This document shows, one piece after another, positions 17,070-25,468 of a stretch of 64,000 nucleotides of DNA. The DNA is from Roseburia hominis (lineage in GTDB: Bacteria > Bacillota > Clostridia > Lachnospirales > Lachnospiraceae): assembly GCA_040702975.1 (NCBI GenBank), contig CP159990.1, positions 2,108,001 to 2,172,000 on the forward strand. Reading direction: 5' to 3'. The position numbers and the translations under genes are program-made. Numbering within the stretch: position 1 is the stretch's first letter; each line of letters begins with the position of its first letter. The notes beneath the pieces are model-generated. The model worked only from the letters and a program-made list of their open reading frames with translations, searched no databases and was not told the DNA's origin.

Positions 17070-19553
17070 ATGGCACATCGAAATACAAAGAGACAGAAAG
17101 AAGAAATCATAGAGGACTTAGAGGAGCGGACTTCGATTACCCGGCTTAAACCGTCTCCGTTTCAGGGGCTTAACGAAGAGCAGGTAAGGGAACGGCATGA
17201 GAACGGATGGGGGAATGTGGAGGTCGCTCCGCCGGACCTTACGACCAGGGAAATTATTCATAAGAATGTATTTACCTATTTTAATTTAATATTCTTGATT
17301 CTTGCCATACTCCTGTGTGCGGCAGGGTCATTTCGCAATCTGACGTTTCTGCCGGTGATCATCAGTAATACGCTGATCGGAATCATTCAGGAGATTCGTG
17401 CGAAGAAGGTGCTGGAAAAACTGACCATGCTGAATGCACCGCACGCCGACGCAGTGCGTGAAGGCACAATCGTGCGTGTGGAAGCGACGGATCTGGTCAT
17501 CGACGATATCGTGATATTTGGTTCCGGGAATCAGATTTGTGCCGATGCGGTGGTGGAAGAGGGAGAAGTACAGGTAAATGAATCGCTTTTGACCGGTGAG
17601 CCTGATGAGATCAACAAGCGGCGGGGGGATACCCTGATGTCCGGCAGCTTTGTCGTGTCGGGAAAATGCCGGGCACGTCTGACTAAAGTAGGGGCAGACT
17701 CCTATATTTCCAAGCTGACACTGGAGGCGAAGGCGATGCAGCAGGGCGAGCAGTCCGAGATGATCCGCTCCCTGGACACTCTGGTGCGTGCGGTGGGAAT
17801 CGCATTGATCCCGATCGGAATCGTGCTGTTTGTGCAGAGCTTTTGGTTCAACGGTGAGAGCTTCCGCCAGAGCATCGTTTCCATGGTAGCCGCGGTGATC
17901 GGTATGATTCCGGAGGGACTGTATCTGCTGGCAAGTGTTGCGCTCGTGGTCAGCACTATGCGGCTGGCGTCAAAGAAGGTGCTTCTGCATGATATGAAGA
18001 GTATTGAGACGCTGGCGCGGGTCGACGTACTCTGTGTGGACAAAACCGGAACGATTACCGAAGAAGGGATGGAAGTCAAGAAGGTAGTGAAGGCAAAGGG
18101 CTATGATCCGGAGAACATGCCTCCTCTGCGGAAACTGATCGGTGATTTTGCACATGCGATGGATGGGGAGAATGGAACCATGCGCGCGGTCAAAGAGCAT
18201 TTTACCGAGCATTCAAATACAGCCTGTACCAAGGTGATCCCGTTTAATTCTTCCGTGAAATACAGCGGTGCGGCATTTGGAGAAGATGCGTATGTGCTGG
18301 GGGCGCCGGAATTCGTCCTTCGCGAGGACTATCCGAAGTATCAGGGAAAAGTGGAACTTCTCACCTCGCGGGGATACCGGGTACTGGTGTTTGGAAAATA
18401 TGAAGGAGAGCTTATGGGCGGCCCGCTTACCGGGAAGGTTACGCCGTATGGGTATGTGCTTCTGGTGAACCGGGTGCGGAAGGAAGCGCCGGCGACCTTC
18501 AAATATTTTGCAGAGCAGGGTGTGGCAATTAAAGTTATTTCCGGAGATAATCCGCTTACGGTTTCCCGGACGGCGAAACAGGCGGGAATCCGCGGGGCGG
18601 ACCGTTATGTGGATGCTGGGGAACTGAAAACGGAGGAAGATATTGAGAAAGCGATAGAGGAATATACGGTATTCGGGCGCGTGATACCGGAGCAGAAGAG
18701 ACAGTTCGTCCAGGCACTTAAGAAAAAGGGGCATACGGTCGCCATGACAGGAGATGGAGTCAATGACGTACTGGCGCTAAAGGATGCGGACTGTTCGGTG
18801 GCGATGGCCTCCGGAAGTGAGGCGGCAGTGCAGGCTTCCCAGGTGGTGCTTCTGGAATCAGACTTCTCGCGAATGCCGGAAGTGGTGATGGAAGGGCGAC
18901 GGGTCGTAAATAACATTCAGCGTTCGGCGAGCCTGTTTCTGGTGAAGAACATTTTCTCATTCCTTCTGTCCCTCTATGCGGTGGTGTTCATGATCACTTA
19001 TCCGCTGGAGCCCTCCCAGGTATCGTTAATCGCCATGTTTACCATCGGAGTCCCGGCGTTTTTCCTGGCGCTGCAGCCCAATAAGGAGCGGATTCAGGGA
19101 CATTTTCTGACGAACGTATTTCTGAAGGCATTGCCGGCGGGACTCACGGATGTGGTGGCAGTAGGGGCGCTGGTGCGCTTTGCCGAGGTGTTTGATGTGG
19201 CGCCGGGGGATGTGGCTACGGCGTCGACCATGCTCCTTGCGATTGTAGGGTTCATGATCCTGTTCAAGATATGCCGGCCAATGAATACACTGCGTGTGAC
19301 TGTATGGATCGGCTGCGTGATCGGACTTCTCGGGTGCAGCATCTTTTTGCCGGAGCTGTTCGCGATTAAAGGAATGTCAAAAGAATGTATCATGCTGTTT
19401 GTCGTATTTTCGATTGCGACGGAACCGATTCTGAGATATCTGACACGGCTCGTGGAGATGGTGCGTGAATGGTACCGCAAGATGAAGGGCAGGGAAGAGA
19501 AGGAGAAAAACAGACCCGTGAAGAAGGGAATCAGCCTCAGGTACAGGCGGTAA
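17070..19553 (+). CDS. P-type cation-transporting ATPase
   Basis: ATP-driven ion pump of the cytoplasmic membrane, 827 residues. The actuator-domain motif is LLTGEPDE (about 173). The TM4 motif IPEGL (about 278) is of the calcium-pump type. The phosphorylated Asp lies in DKTGTIT (about 323). The hinge motif MTGDGVND is at about 558. The N-terminus is short and has no heavy-metal CxxC domain, which argues against a copper or zinc pump. By motif pattern it resembles bacterial calcium-type pumps, but the ion cannot be fixed from sequence. It sits just upstream of spoIVA with a 122-bp gap holding a probable sporulation promoter, so the two are probably separate units. Confidence 0.9.
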   Translation: MAHRNTKRQKEEIIEDLEERTSITRLKPSPFQGLNEEQVRERHENGWGNVEVAPPDLTTREIIHKNVFTYFNLIFLILAILLCAAGSFRNLTFLPVIISNTLIGIIQEIRAKKVLEKLTMLNAPHADAVREGTIVRVEATDLVIDDIVIFGSGNQICADAVVEEGEVQVNESLLTGEPDEINKRRGDTLMSGSFVVSGKCRARLTKVGADSYISKLTLEAKAMQQGEQSEMIRSLDTLVRAVGIALIPIGIVLFVQSFWFNGESFRQSIVSMVAAVIGMIPEGLYLLASVALVVSTMRLASKKVLLHDMKSIETLARVDVLCVDKTGTITEEGMEVKKVVKAKGYDPENMPPLRKLIGDFAHAMDGENGTMRAVKEHFTEHSNTACTKVIPFNSSVKYSGAAFGEDAYVLGAPEFVLREDYPKYQGKVELLTSRGYRVLVFGKYEGELMGGPLTGKVTPYGYVLLVNRVRKEAPATFKYFAEQGVAIKVISGDNPLTVSRTAKQAGIRGADRYVDAGELKTEEDIEKAIEEYTVFGRVIPEQKRQFVQALKKKGHTVAMTGDGVNDVLALKDADCSVAMASGSEAAVQASQVVLLESDFSRMPEVVMEGRRVVNNIQRSASLFLVKNIFSFLLSLYAVVFMITYPLEPSQVSLIAMFTIGVPAFFLALQPNKERIQGHFLTNVFLKALPAGLTDVVAVGALVRFAEVFDVAPGDVATASTMLLAIVGFMILFKICRPMNTLRVTVWIGCVIGLLGCSIFLPELFAIKGMSKECIMLFVVFSIATEPILRYLTRLVEMVREWYRKMKGREEKEKNRPVKKGISLRYRR

Positions 19554-19618
19554 AGCAGCAGCCTTGTCATTTTGTGATAAATTGGAAATAAATTCTCCCG
19601 GACTGTTTGCGCTTGAAG

Positions 19619-19647
19619 GTCTAAAGAAAGCATTTGCAGCATACATT
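19619..19647 (+). promoter_or_regulatory. Possible sigma-E promoter of spoIVA
   Basis: CATACATT (19640-19647) closely matches the sigma-E -10 CATACAnT; the -35 region (GTCTAAA, 19619-19625) matches only partly. Family knowledge: spoIVA is transcribed by sigma-E in Bacillus. Confidence 0.4.
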
Positions 19648-19675
19648 GTATCAGCCAGCTAAAGGGGGACATCGT

Positions 19676-21148
19676 ATGAATACATTTGACTTATACAAGG
19701 ACATTGAGACAAGGACAGGCGGGGAAATCTATATAGGGATCGTGGGACCGGTGCGGACAGGAAAGTCTACTTTTATTAAGCGGTTCATGAATCTTCTGGT
19801 ATTACCGCAGATGGAAGATGAGCACGCCAGAAAAAGAGCGCAGGACGAATTGCCGCAGTCAGCGTCGGGGAAGACGATCATGACCACGGAGCCCAAATTT
19901 GTGCCAAAGGAAGCCGCAAGCATTCAACTGGCGGAGGACATCAGCGCGAAGGTGAGGCTCATTGACTGCGTGGGCTATATGGTGGACGGTGCGGCAGGCC
20001 ATATGGAAAATGAAAAAGAGCGTCAGGTAAAAACGCCATGGTTCGATTACGAGATCCCGTTCACGAAAGCTGCCAGCATCGGGACACAGAAAGTGATCCA
20101 TGATCATTCCACCATAGGAATCGTGATCACAGCCGACGGGAGCTTCGGAGAGATCTCAAGGGAGCAGTACAGACCGGCTGAGGAGCGGACGATACAAGAA
20201 CTAAAGAGCATAGGGAAGCCGTTCATCGTGCTGGTAAATACGCAGAAGCCCTATGGGGAGGAAGCAAAGCAGGCAGCCTTGGAAATCGAAGAGAAGTATG
20301 GGGTGACGGCCCTTACGGTAAATTGCGAGCAGCTTCGGGAGGAGGATATTCACAGGATCATGGAGCAGGTATTGTTTGCCTTCCCGGTATCGGAGATGCG
20401 CTTCTTTATTCCCAAATGGGCGGAAATGCTGCCGCGGGACCACAAGGTGAAAGCGGAGCTGCTTTCCTGTGTGAAGGAGATTCTGGGAAATGTAAATGAG
20501 ATCCGTGATGTGCATCAGGTGATAAAGACGCCGGAAAGGCTCTACATAACCGATGTGAAGGCAGGGGAAGTCTCCATGGATACGGGCTGTGTTTCCGTGG
20601 ATATCCGTGTGGATGATGCGTATTATTATGAGACATTAAGTGAACTGACGGGGGCCAGGATCAGCGGCGAATATGACCTGATCAGTACGATGAAAGAGCT
20701 CGCCGCTCTGCGCTCGGAATATGAGAGCGTGAAAGACGCCATGGAGTCGGTGAAGGCAAAGGGCTACGGAGTGGTCAGCCCGGGCAGAGAGGAGATCCAT
20801 TTGGAGGAACCTGTCGTGATCAAGCAGGGAAGTAAATATGGCGTAAAGATCCATTCAGAAGCGCCGTCCATTCACATGATACGGGCGAATATTGAAACGG
20901 AGATCGCTCCGATCGTGGGAAGTGAGCAGCAGGCTAACGATCTGATTCAGTATATCAAGGAGGCGGATCAGTCCCCGGAGGGCGTCTGGGGAACGAATAT
21001 CTTCGGTAAATCCATTGAGGAACTGGTAATGGACGGCATGCGAAATAAGATTACCATGATCAACGATGAGAGCCAGGTGAAACTGCAGGATACGATGCAG
21101 AAGATCGTCAACGACAGCAACGGCGGCATGGTCTGTATTATTATTTAA
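19676..21148 (+). CDS. spoIVA: Stage IV sporulation protein A, spore-coat morphogenetic ATPase
   Basis: ATPase that polymerises on the outer forespore membrane and forms the base of the spore coat. It has 490 residues, the family length. The Walker A-like GPVRTGKST is at about 23-31. The long middle domain and the conserved C-terminal end, which in Bacillus contacts the membrane anchor, are intact and end in GGMVCIII. ATG 19676 follows AAAGGGGGA; the upstream in-frame ATG 19634 has no ribosome binding site. This is strong evidence that the organism makes endospores. Confidence 0.97.
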   Translation: MNTFDLYKDIETRTGGEIYIGIVGPVRTGKSTFIKRFMNLLVLPQMEDEHARKRAQDELPQSASGKTIMTTEPKFVPKEAASIQLAEDISAKVRLIDCVGYMVDGAAGHMENEKERQVKTPWFDYEIPFTKAASIGTQKVIHDHSTIGIVITADGSFGEISREQYRPAEERTIQELKSIGKPFIVLVNTQKPYGEEAKQAALEIEEKYGVTALTVNCEQLREEDIHRIMEQVLFAFPVSEMRFFIPKWAEMLPRDHKVKAELLSCVKEILGNVNEIRDVHQVIKTPERLYITDVKAGEVSMDTGCVSVDIRVDDAYYYETLSELTGARISGEYDLISTMKELAALRSEYESVKDAMESVKAKGYGVVSPGREEIHLEEPVVIKQGSKYGVKIHSEAPSIHMIRANIETEIAPIVGSEQQANDLIQYIKEADQSPEGVWGTNIFGKSIEELVMDGMRNKITMINDESQVKLQDTMQKIVNDSNGGMVCIII

Positions 21149-21215
21149 ACAGCCGGGAAAGGAAGAACGTTTTTTGATGCATGACATATGATAAAATAAA
21201 AAAGAGGTTTCTGTC

Positions 21216-22085
21216 ATGAATGGAGTCTTTTGGGCATCGTGCGGTACCGGGTTCGCGTTTTTGATGACGTCGCTTGGAGCTGCCACGGTGCTTTTAGTTG
21301 CCATGTATACGACAAAAGCATCAGGCGGCCGTTTCTTGATCAGGCGGCTGTGTCAAGGCGGAGAGTATTTGGAAAAAGAGCCCTCGTGCAGTGTGTTGGA
21401 AGGGAGTCTGCAACGCATTTTTATGGGGTTTGCAGCGGGAGTAATGATCGCGGCCTCTATCTGGTCCCTGCTTCTTCCTGCTATGGAGGAGGCAAAAAAA
21501 CAGGGGGATTTGGGCGTGGTCCCTGCGGCGGGAGGTTTTATTATTGGCGTCACCTTCCTGATTATCCTGGATAAAAAGGTCCGTATACTATATAAAAGGA
21601 AGGAAACACTTTCCGCCTGCGGTTCCAGAAAAACGACCCTGCTCATCTCGGCAGTCACGATACACAATATCCCAGAGGGCATGGCGGTCGGTCTGGCCTT
21701 TGCGCTTGCGGCCCAATATCAGGACGAAGCGATGCTCTATGCATCGGCGATGGCGCTGGCTATCGGAATCGGAGTTCAGAATTTTCCGGAGGGAGCCGCC
21801 GTGTCGCTGCCTCTTTTGCAGGAGGGCTTCTCTGCCGGGAGGGCATTTCTGGTAGGAGCGCTGTCCGGAATCGTAGAACCGATATTCGGGATTGGAGCCG
21901 TCTTTCTTGCGGGGAGTATCAGACCCTACATGCCATGGCTGTTATCCTTCGCGGCGGGAGCGATGATGTATGTGGTGGCCAAAGAACTGATTCCGGCCTC
22001 TGCATCAGAAGAAGACGACAAAGGAAGCATAGCAGTGATGGGCGGATTTCTTTTAATGATGATTTTGGATGTTGCTCTTGGGTAA
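21216..22085 (+). CDS. ZIP family metal transporter
   Basis: Predicted membrane importer of zinc or another divalent metal, 289 residues with about eight hydrophobic segments. The two signature helices carry the metal-site motifs HNIPEG (about 150) and QNFPEG (about 189), the GufA/ZupT-like arrangement. A polar loop at about 33-65 separates the first two helices. ATG follows AAAGAGG. No metal regulator is adjacent. The structured element B1 begins 11 bp after its stop. Confidence 0.9.
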   Translation: MNGVFWASCGTGFAFLMTSLGAATVLLVAMYTTKASGGRFLIRRLCQGGEYLEKEPSCSVLEGSLQRIFMGFAAGVMIAASIWSLLLPAMEEAKKQGDLGVVPAAGGFIIGVTFLIILDKKVRILYKRKETLSACGSRKTTLLISAVTIHNIPEGMAVGLAFALAAQYQDEAMLYASAMALAIGIGVQNFPEGAAVSLPLLQEGFSAGRAFLVGALSGIVEPIFGIGAVFLAGSIRPYMPWLLSFAAGAMMYVVAKELIPASASEEDDKGSIAVMGGFLLMMILDVALG

Positions 22086-22095
22086 ATGAAAGATT

Positions 22096-22380
22096 TATGG
22101 TATAATGTCCACGAAAGCAATGAGCAGTGCCAAAGTATCCGGGAAGAAATCGGCTGCTTGCAGACGCATTTCTTCCCAGATACTTTGATAGGGCGAAAGC
22201 CCGTGAACGAACGAGCGGAACGATCGTGAGTTCGCACTGCGGATTAAAGTACAATGTCCGCGAAAGCCCGTGAACGAACGAGCGGAACAATCGTGAGTTC
22301 GCACTGCGGACTAAAGTACAATGTCCGCGAAAGCCCGTGAACGAACGAGCGGAACGATCGTGAGTTCGCACTGCGGAAGG
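22096..22380 (+). repeat. Structured element B, copy 1, with 67-bp tandem array
   Basis: Begins with TATGGTATAAT and GTCCACGAAAGC. A 19-nt arm (22132-22150) pairs with 22168-22186 (18 of 19 pairs) around a 17-nt loop. Then come GGGC GAAA GCCC, a GNRA tetraloop hairpin, and a second stem (GAACGAACGA with TCGTGAGTTC, with tandem G-A mismatches). GCAGTGC (22124-22130) can close the whole by pairing with GCACTGC. The last module is then repeated with exact 67-bp period (module starts at 22199, 22266, 22333), the repeats differing at only a few bases. It ends 31 bp before the mogA-like start, on the same strand. Copy 2 is at 62887-63034 on the other strand. Confidence 0.85.
22101..22106 (+). promoter_or_regulatory. 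Extended -10 inside element B copy 1
   Basis: TGGTATAAT is an extended -10 with no good -35. It is conserved in the second copy of the element, so the promoter-like site appears to be part of the element. Transcription would run through the structure into the mogA-like gene. Confidence 0.5.
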
Positions 22381-22411
22381 AATGGCACAAAAAGAGAAAG
22401 GACGGTTATCC

Positions 22412-22897
22412 ATGAAAGCAGCAATTTTACCGGTGGATACATTAATCTATAGAAAACTGAAGGAGGATACCTGTACGCCGATCGTGAAACGGATGCTTAG
22501 CCAGGTCAGCTTCAAGGTGGAGCTGGTTCAGCCGGTTCCGAATGATAAAGAGGTGCTCCGTAAGGTTTTAGCAAGAATCGCAGATTCCGGCGCAGCGGAT
22601 CTGGTTATTACGATTGGTGGTATCGGCTGCAGGGAGGAGGATTGGACTCCCGAAGCCACGAAGGCAGTGGTGGACAAAGAGATTCCGGGTATGGGCGAGG
22701 CGATGCGGCTCTACATGATCCGGACCAGAAAACGCGCTATGCTGACCCGGGGAACAGCGGGGATCCGTGGCAATACATTGATCGTGAACCTTCCGGGAAG
22801 CCCGAAGGTGATGAAGGAATGTCTGGAATACATTATGCCGGAGATTGTGTATACGACGGAGGTCGTGTTAGGAGAGCATGACGACATCAAGGAATAG
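22412..22897 (+). CDS. MogA/MoaB-like molybdopterin-binding protein
   Basis: Family members adenylylate molybdopterin (MogA) or are related moco-synthesis proteins. It has 161 residues. The MPT-binding motifs are both visible: TIGGIGCREEDWTPEAT (about 68-84; family form TxGGTGxxxxDxTPEA) and RGNTLIVNLPGSPK (about 126-139). The frame stays open to 22382, but ATG 22412 gives the family N-terminus. No other molybdenum genes lie within the window, so its pathway partners must be elsewhere. Its apparent 5' leader is the structured element B1, which makes a regulatory RNA possible. Confidence 0.85.
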   Translation: MKAAILPVDTLIYRKLKEDTCTPIVKRMLSQVSFKVELVQPVPNDKEVLRKVLARIADSGAADLVITIGGIGCREEDWTPEATKAVVDKEIPGMGEAMRLYMIRTRKRAMLTRGTAGIRGNTLIVNLPGSPKVMKECLEYIMPEIVYTTEVVLGEHDDIKE

Positions 22898-22951
22898 TTG
22901 GGAGTGTCCGTAAAAGGCACAGTATGGCAGGCACTCCAGGGGAAGGAATAC

Positions 22952-23689
22952 ATGAAGGTAACATACATTTGTCATAGCGGTTTTGCAATTGAATTGGAGA
23001 AACATGTTTTGATATTTGACTATTATACCGGGGAGATGCCGGTATTTCAGCCGGATAAACAGTTGATTGTTTTTGCGAGTCATTTTCATCCGGACCATTA
23101 TAATAAGAGAATATTGGATTTAAAACAGCAGTACCCGGGTGTGCAGTATGTGTTTTCCAAGGACATACCGATCCGTAAAGAAGAGCGGGATGCAAGTATG
23201 CATTTTATGAAGAAGCGTGATGTGGCAGACGTTGCGGGCTGCCATATTCGGACGCTTCGTTCTAATGATGAAGGCGTGGCGTATTTGGTGCAGGTGCCGG
23301 ATGGAGAAAATGAAAGCAGGACGATTTACCATGCAGGAGATCTGAATTGGTGGTACTGGGAAGGGGAGCCGGAAGAGGAGAACCGTAAACTGACGCAGGA
23401 ATTTAAGACAGAACTGAAAGCACTGGAAGGCACAGAGATCGATCTGGCGTTTCTTCCGCTCGATCCCCGGCAGGAGGCGCAGTATTTCTGGGGATTTGAC
23501 TGGTTCATGCGCCATGTCGGTGCTAAGTGCGCAGTGCCGATGCATATGTGGGGCCAGTATGAGATTTGTGAGACATTATTGCACCAGGAAGAGTCGGCGT
23601 CCTACCGTGAGTGTATTCAGGTGATTCATGGAAAAGGGGATTGCTTTTATTTTGATGGATCTGCGTCAGAGAGTCAGACGCAGAAATAG
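22952..23689 (+). CDS. Metallo-beta-lactamase fold hydrolase
   Basis: A 245-residue single-domain MBL-fold protein of unknown substrate. The metal motif HFHPDH is at about residues 43-48. A further metal-ligand Asp is in YHAGDLNWW (about 128-136), and a late His is in AVPMHMWGQY. ATG 22952 follows AGGGGAAGGA. The UlaG/RomA-like compact layout suggests a small-molecule or phosphodiester hydrolase. It lies between the mogA-like gene and rnhA without overlap; the context does not define a function. Confidence 0.85.
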   Translation: MKVTYICHSGFAIELEKHVLIFDYYTGEMPVFQPDKQLIVFASHFHPDHYNKRILDLKQQYPGVQYVFSKDIPIRKEERDASMHFMKKRDVADVAGCHIRTLRSNDEGVAYLVQVPDGENESRTIYHAGDLNWWYWEGEPEEENRKLTQEFKTELKALEGTEIDLAFLPLDPRQEAQYFWGFDWFMRHVGAKCAVPMHMWGQYEICETLLHQEESASYRECIQVIHGKGDCFYFDGSASESQTQK

Positions 23690-23711
23690 AAAGAGATAAG
23701 GGGTAGAGATT

Positions 23712-24191
23712 ATGAAAGTCAGGATTTACACAGACGGCGCTGCGCGGGGAAACCCGGACGGGCCGGGAGGATATGGCACAGTGCTCGAGTATGTTGACTC
23801 GAAAGGGGAACTGCATACGAAGGAAATCTCTCAGGGATACCAAAGGACGACCAATAACCGTATGGAACTGATGGCAGTCATTGCGGGACTGGAAGCACTG
23901 AACCGTCCGTGCCAGGTAGAAATCTATTCGGATTCCCAGTATGTGGTCAATGCATTTAATCAGCACTGGCTGGATAGCTGGATCAAAAAGGGCTGGAAAC
24001 GGGGGAAAAATGAGCCGGTAAAGAATGTAGACTTATGGAAACGCCTGCTCGCTGCAAGGGAGAGACATCAGACGGAGTTCATCTGGGTGAAGGGACATGC
24101 CGGACATCGGCAGAATGAGAGGTGTGATGCACTGGCGACGACGGCGGCAGATGGAACGGATCTGCTGATAGATGAAGGATTGGAGATATAG
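23712..24191 (+). CDS. rnhA: Ribonuclease HI
   Basis: Degrades the RNA strand of RNA-DNA hybrids. It has 159 residues. The catalytic carboxylates are all present: Asp8 in [15 protein letters not shown] context, Glu in NRMELMAVI (about 51), Asp in YSDSQYV (about 73) and Asp in NERCDALA (about 138), plus the His in VKGHAGH. The basic-protrusion segment WIKKGWKRG is present. ATG is preceded by AGGGGTAGAG. It is followed by a terminator and the RNase P RNA gene. Confidence 0.95.
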   Translation: MKVRIYTDGAARGNPDGPGGYGTVLEYVDSKGELHTKEISQGYQRTTNNRMELMAVIAGLEALNRPCQVEIYSDSQYVVNAFNQHWLDSWIKKGWKRGKNEPVKNVDLWKRLLAARERHQTEFIWVKGHAGHRQNERCDALATTAADGTDLLIDEGLEI

Positions 24192-24196
24192 GAAGA

Positions 24197-24234
24197 AAAG
24201 AGAGAGCTGTATTTCGAGGTTGCAATCTCTCTTT
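24197..24234 (+). terminator. Terminator of rnhA
   Basis: AAAGAGAGA pairs with TCTCTCTTT. The 3' arm overlaps the -35 of the RNase P RNA promoter. Confidence 0.55.
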
Positions 24235-24248
24235 AATTGTGTTAGAGT
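24220..24248 (+). promoter_or_regulatory. Promoter of rnpB
   Basis: TTGCAA (24220-24225), 17-bp spacer, TAGAGT (24243-24248). The predicted start near 24255 coincides with the 5' strand of RNase P helix P1. Confidence 0.55.
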
Positions 24249-24255
24249 GTTTAAG

Positions 24256-24678
24256 GCAAGTAAGACAAACGTTCGCGGCTGCAGGTGCCGAAAGGCAGCA
24301 GGTGAGGAAAGTCCGGGCTCCCAAGGGCAGGATGCCGGATAACGTCCGGTGGAGGCGACTCCAAGGCTAGTGCAACAGAAATAAACCGCCCGCGCTAAGA
24401 GCGCAGGTAAGGGTGGAAAGGCAGTTTAAGAGACTACCGCCTCCGCGGTAACGCGGAGGGCAGATGTAAACCCCATTCGGAGCAAGACCAGAAAGAGACC
24501 GGCGCGTTGATATGTGTGTGTCTGTTAAAGAGAGGAATGCAGCGGGCACAGACGTATCAACGCGCAAGTGGCGGCCCGTCACGTCTCAGGTAGGTCGCTG
24601 GAACCTGCTGGCAACAGCAGGTCTGGATAGATGAACGTTCACGACATAACCCGGCTTATCGTTTTGCTTGCTTTTTTT
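24256..24678 (+). ncRNA. rnpB: RNase P RNA (class A-like)
   Basis: Catalytic RNA of the tRNA 5'-processing enzyme. The universally conserved core is evident: GAGGAAAGTCCGGGCTCC near 24303, AGGGTGGAAAGGC near 24411, AGACTACCG near 24431, and AACCCGGCTTAT close to the 3' end. The terminal helix P1 forms between GCAAG..ACAAACG (from 24256) and CGTTTTGCTTGC (to 24671), followed by a seven-T run that serves as terminator. The length of about 415 nt is slightly long, with an expanded arm around 24500-24565 (GGCGCGTTGATA pairing with TATCAACGCGC). Confidence 0.97.
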
Positions 24679-24707
24679 AGTTTTAGGATATTGTGAAGGG
24701 GACGAGG

Positions 24708-24777
24708 GTGCCCGTAAATATATGCCTCCAGACTCCGGTGCGGTGGCAGTCGCCTGGAGGCATATATTTACGGGCAC
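24708..24777. repeat. Perfect 24-bp inverted repeat between rnpB and pyrI
   Basis: Arms 24708-24731 and 24754-24777 are exact reverse complements, 24 of 24, around a 22-nt loop that itself has ACT..AGT complementarity. There is no T-run on either side. It could be a small MITE remnant, a strong bidirectional hairpin, or a protein-binding site. Confidence 0.8.
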
Positions 24778-24785
24778 TCTCTGAC

Positions 24786-24908
24786 TTTTCAAGACGGGAA
24801 AAATAAAAAAGGGGGCGCTTTTTGGTGTTCAAGAGGGGAGATATGGGAGGGGATTTGAGTTTTTTAAGATGGGGAAATAAAAAGGGGGGCGCTTTTTGGT
24901 GTTCAAAG
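24786..24908. repeat. 74-bp-period direct repeat upstream of the pyrI end
   Basis: The pattern GGGGGCGCTTTTTGGTGTTC, preceded by AAGA-GGG-AAATAAAAA, occurs at 24786-24833 and again at 24860-24908. Read on the minus strand, each copy contains AAAAAG..CTTTTTTATTTTT, so the pair may be tandem weak terminators for pyrBI. Confidence 0.6.
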
Positions 24909-24929
24909 GAGGCATCTTTGAGATGCCTC
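24907..24929 (-). terminator. Hairpin at the 3' end of pyrBI
   Basis: GGAGGCATCT pairs with AGATGCCTCC around a 3-nt loop, 13 bp beyond the pyrI stop on the minus strand. Only a short T-run follows. Confidence 0.6.
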
Positions 24930-24941
24930 CGGTGGCCGGGA

Positions 24942-25382
24942 TTAGTGCCGGTTGTATTTTTCTTCGCAGTATTTGCAGCGGTAGACTTCGTTTTCTTCGT
25001 CGGTGAGGACGAAGATGTGGTCTAATTCCTGTTCGATCGAGGTGATGCAGCGGGGATTCTTGCATTTGATCACGTTTTTGATCTCTTTGGGGAGTTTTAG
25101 CTGGCGTTTGTCGACGATGGTCTCGTTTTCAATGATGTTTACGGTGATGTTGTGGTCAATGAAGCCGAGAATGTCGAGATCGATGATGTCGATGGGACAT
25201 TCGATCTTGATGATGTCCTTTTTGCCCATCTTGTTGCTGCGGGCGTTCTTGATGATGGCTACGCAGCAGTCCAGTTTGTCGAGGCGAAGGTGTTTGTAGA
25301 TTTCCATGCTCTTGCCGGCCTGAATGTGGTCAAGAACGAAGCCTTCGCTGATCTTGCCTATATTTAAGCGGTTTTCTACCAT
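24942..25382 (-). CDS. pyrI: Aspartate carbamoyltransferase regulatory subunit
   Basis: Zinc-containing allosteric subunit that binds nucleotides and holds the catalytic trimers of PyrB together. It has 146 residues. An N-terminal nucleotide-binding domain (about 1-95) is followed by a C-terminal zinc domain with the four ligands in CKNPRC and CKYC (about 109-141). It lies 86 bp behind pyrB on the same strand, with its own GGAGGAAC site, so the pair makes a regulated ATCase holoenzyme. Confidence 0.96.
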   Translation of the reverse strand: MVENRLNIGKISEGFVLDHIQAGKSMEIYKHLRLDKLDCCVAIIKNARSNKMGKKDIIKIECPIDIIDLDILGFIDHNITVNIIENETIVDKRQLKLPKEIKNVIKCKNPRCITSIEQELDHIFVLTDEENEVYRCKYCEEKYNRH

Positions 25383-25468
25383 GTTATGTTCCTCCTGTTA
25401 TATGTCATATGGTGCGATAGTGTATCGGTGATGCCTGGTATTATGGCGAATGTCAGTGATATACTGCA

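Noticed and set aside
22199..22380. CRISPR array
   Set aside because: The 67-bp units are contiguous and similar over their whole length; there are no variable spacers and no cas genes.
24367..24792. Short open frames over RNase P RNA and its flank
   Set aside because: The sequence is accounted for by conserved RNase P RNA core motifs and the adjacent inverted repeat.
24822..25299. Plus-strand frames over pyrI
   Set aside because: pyrI on the minus strand has all four zinc cysteines and a proper start; these are shadows.
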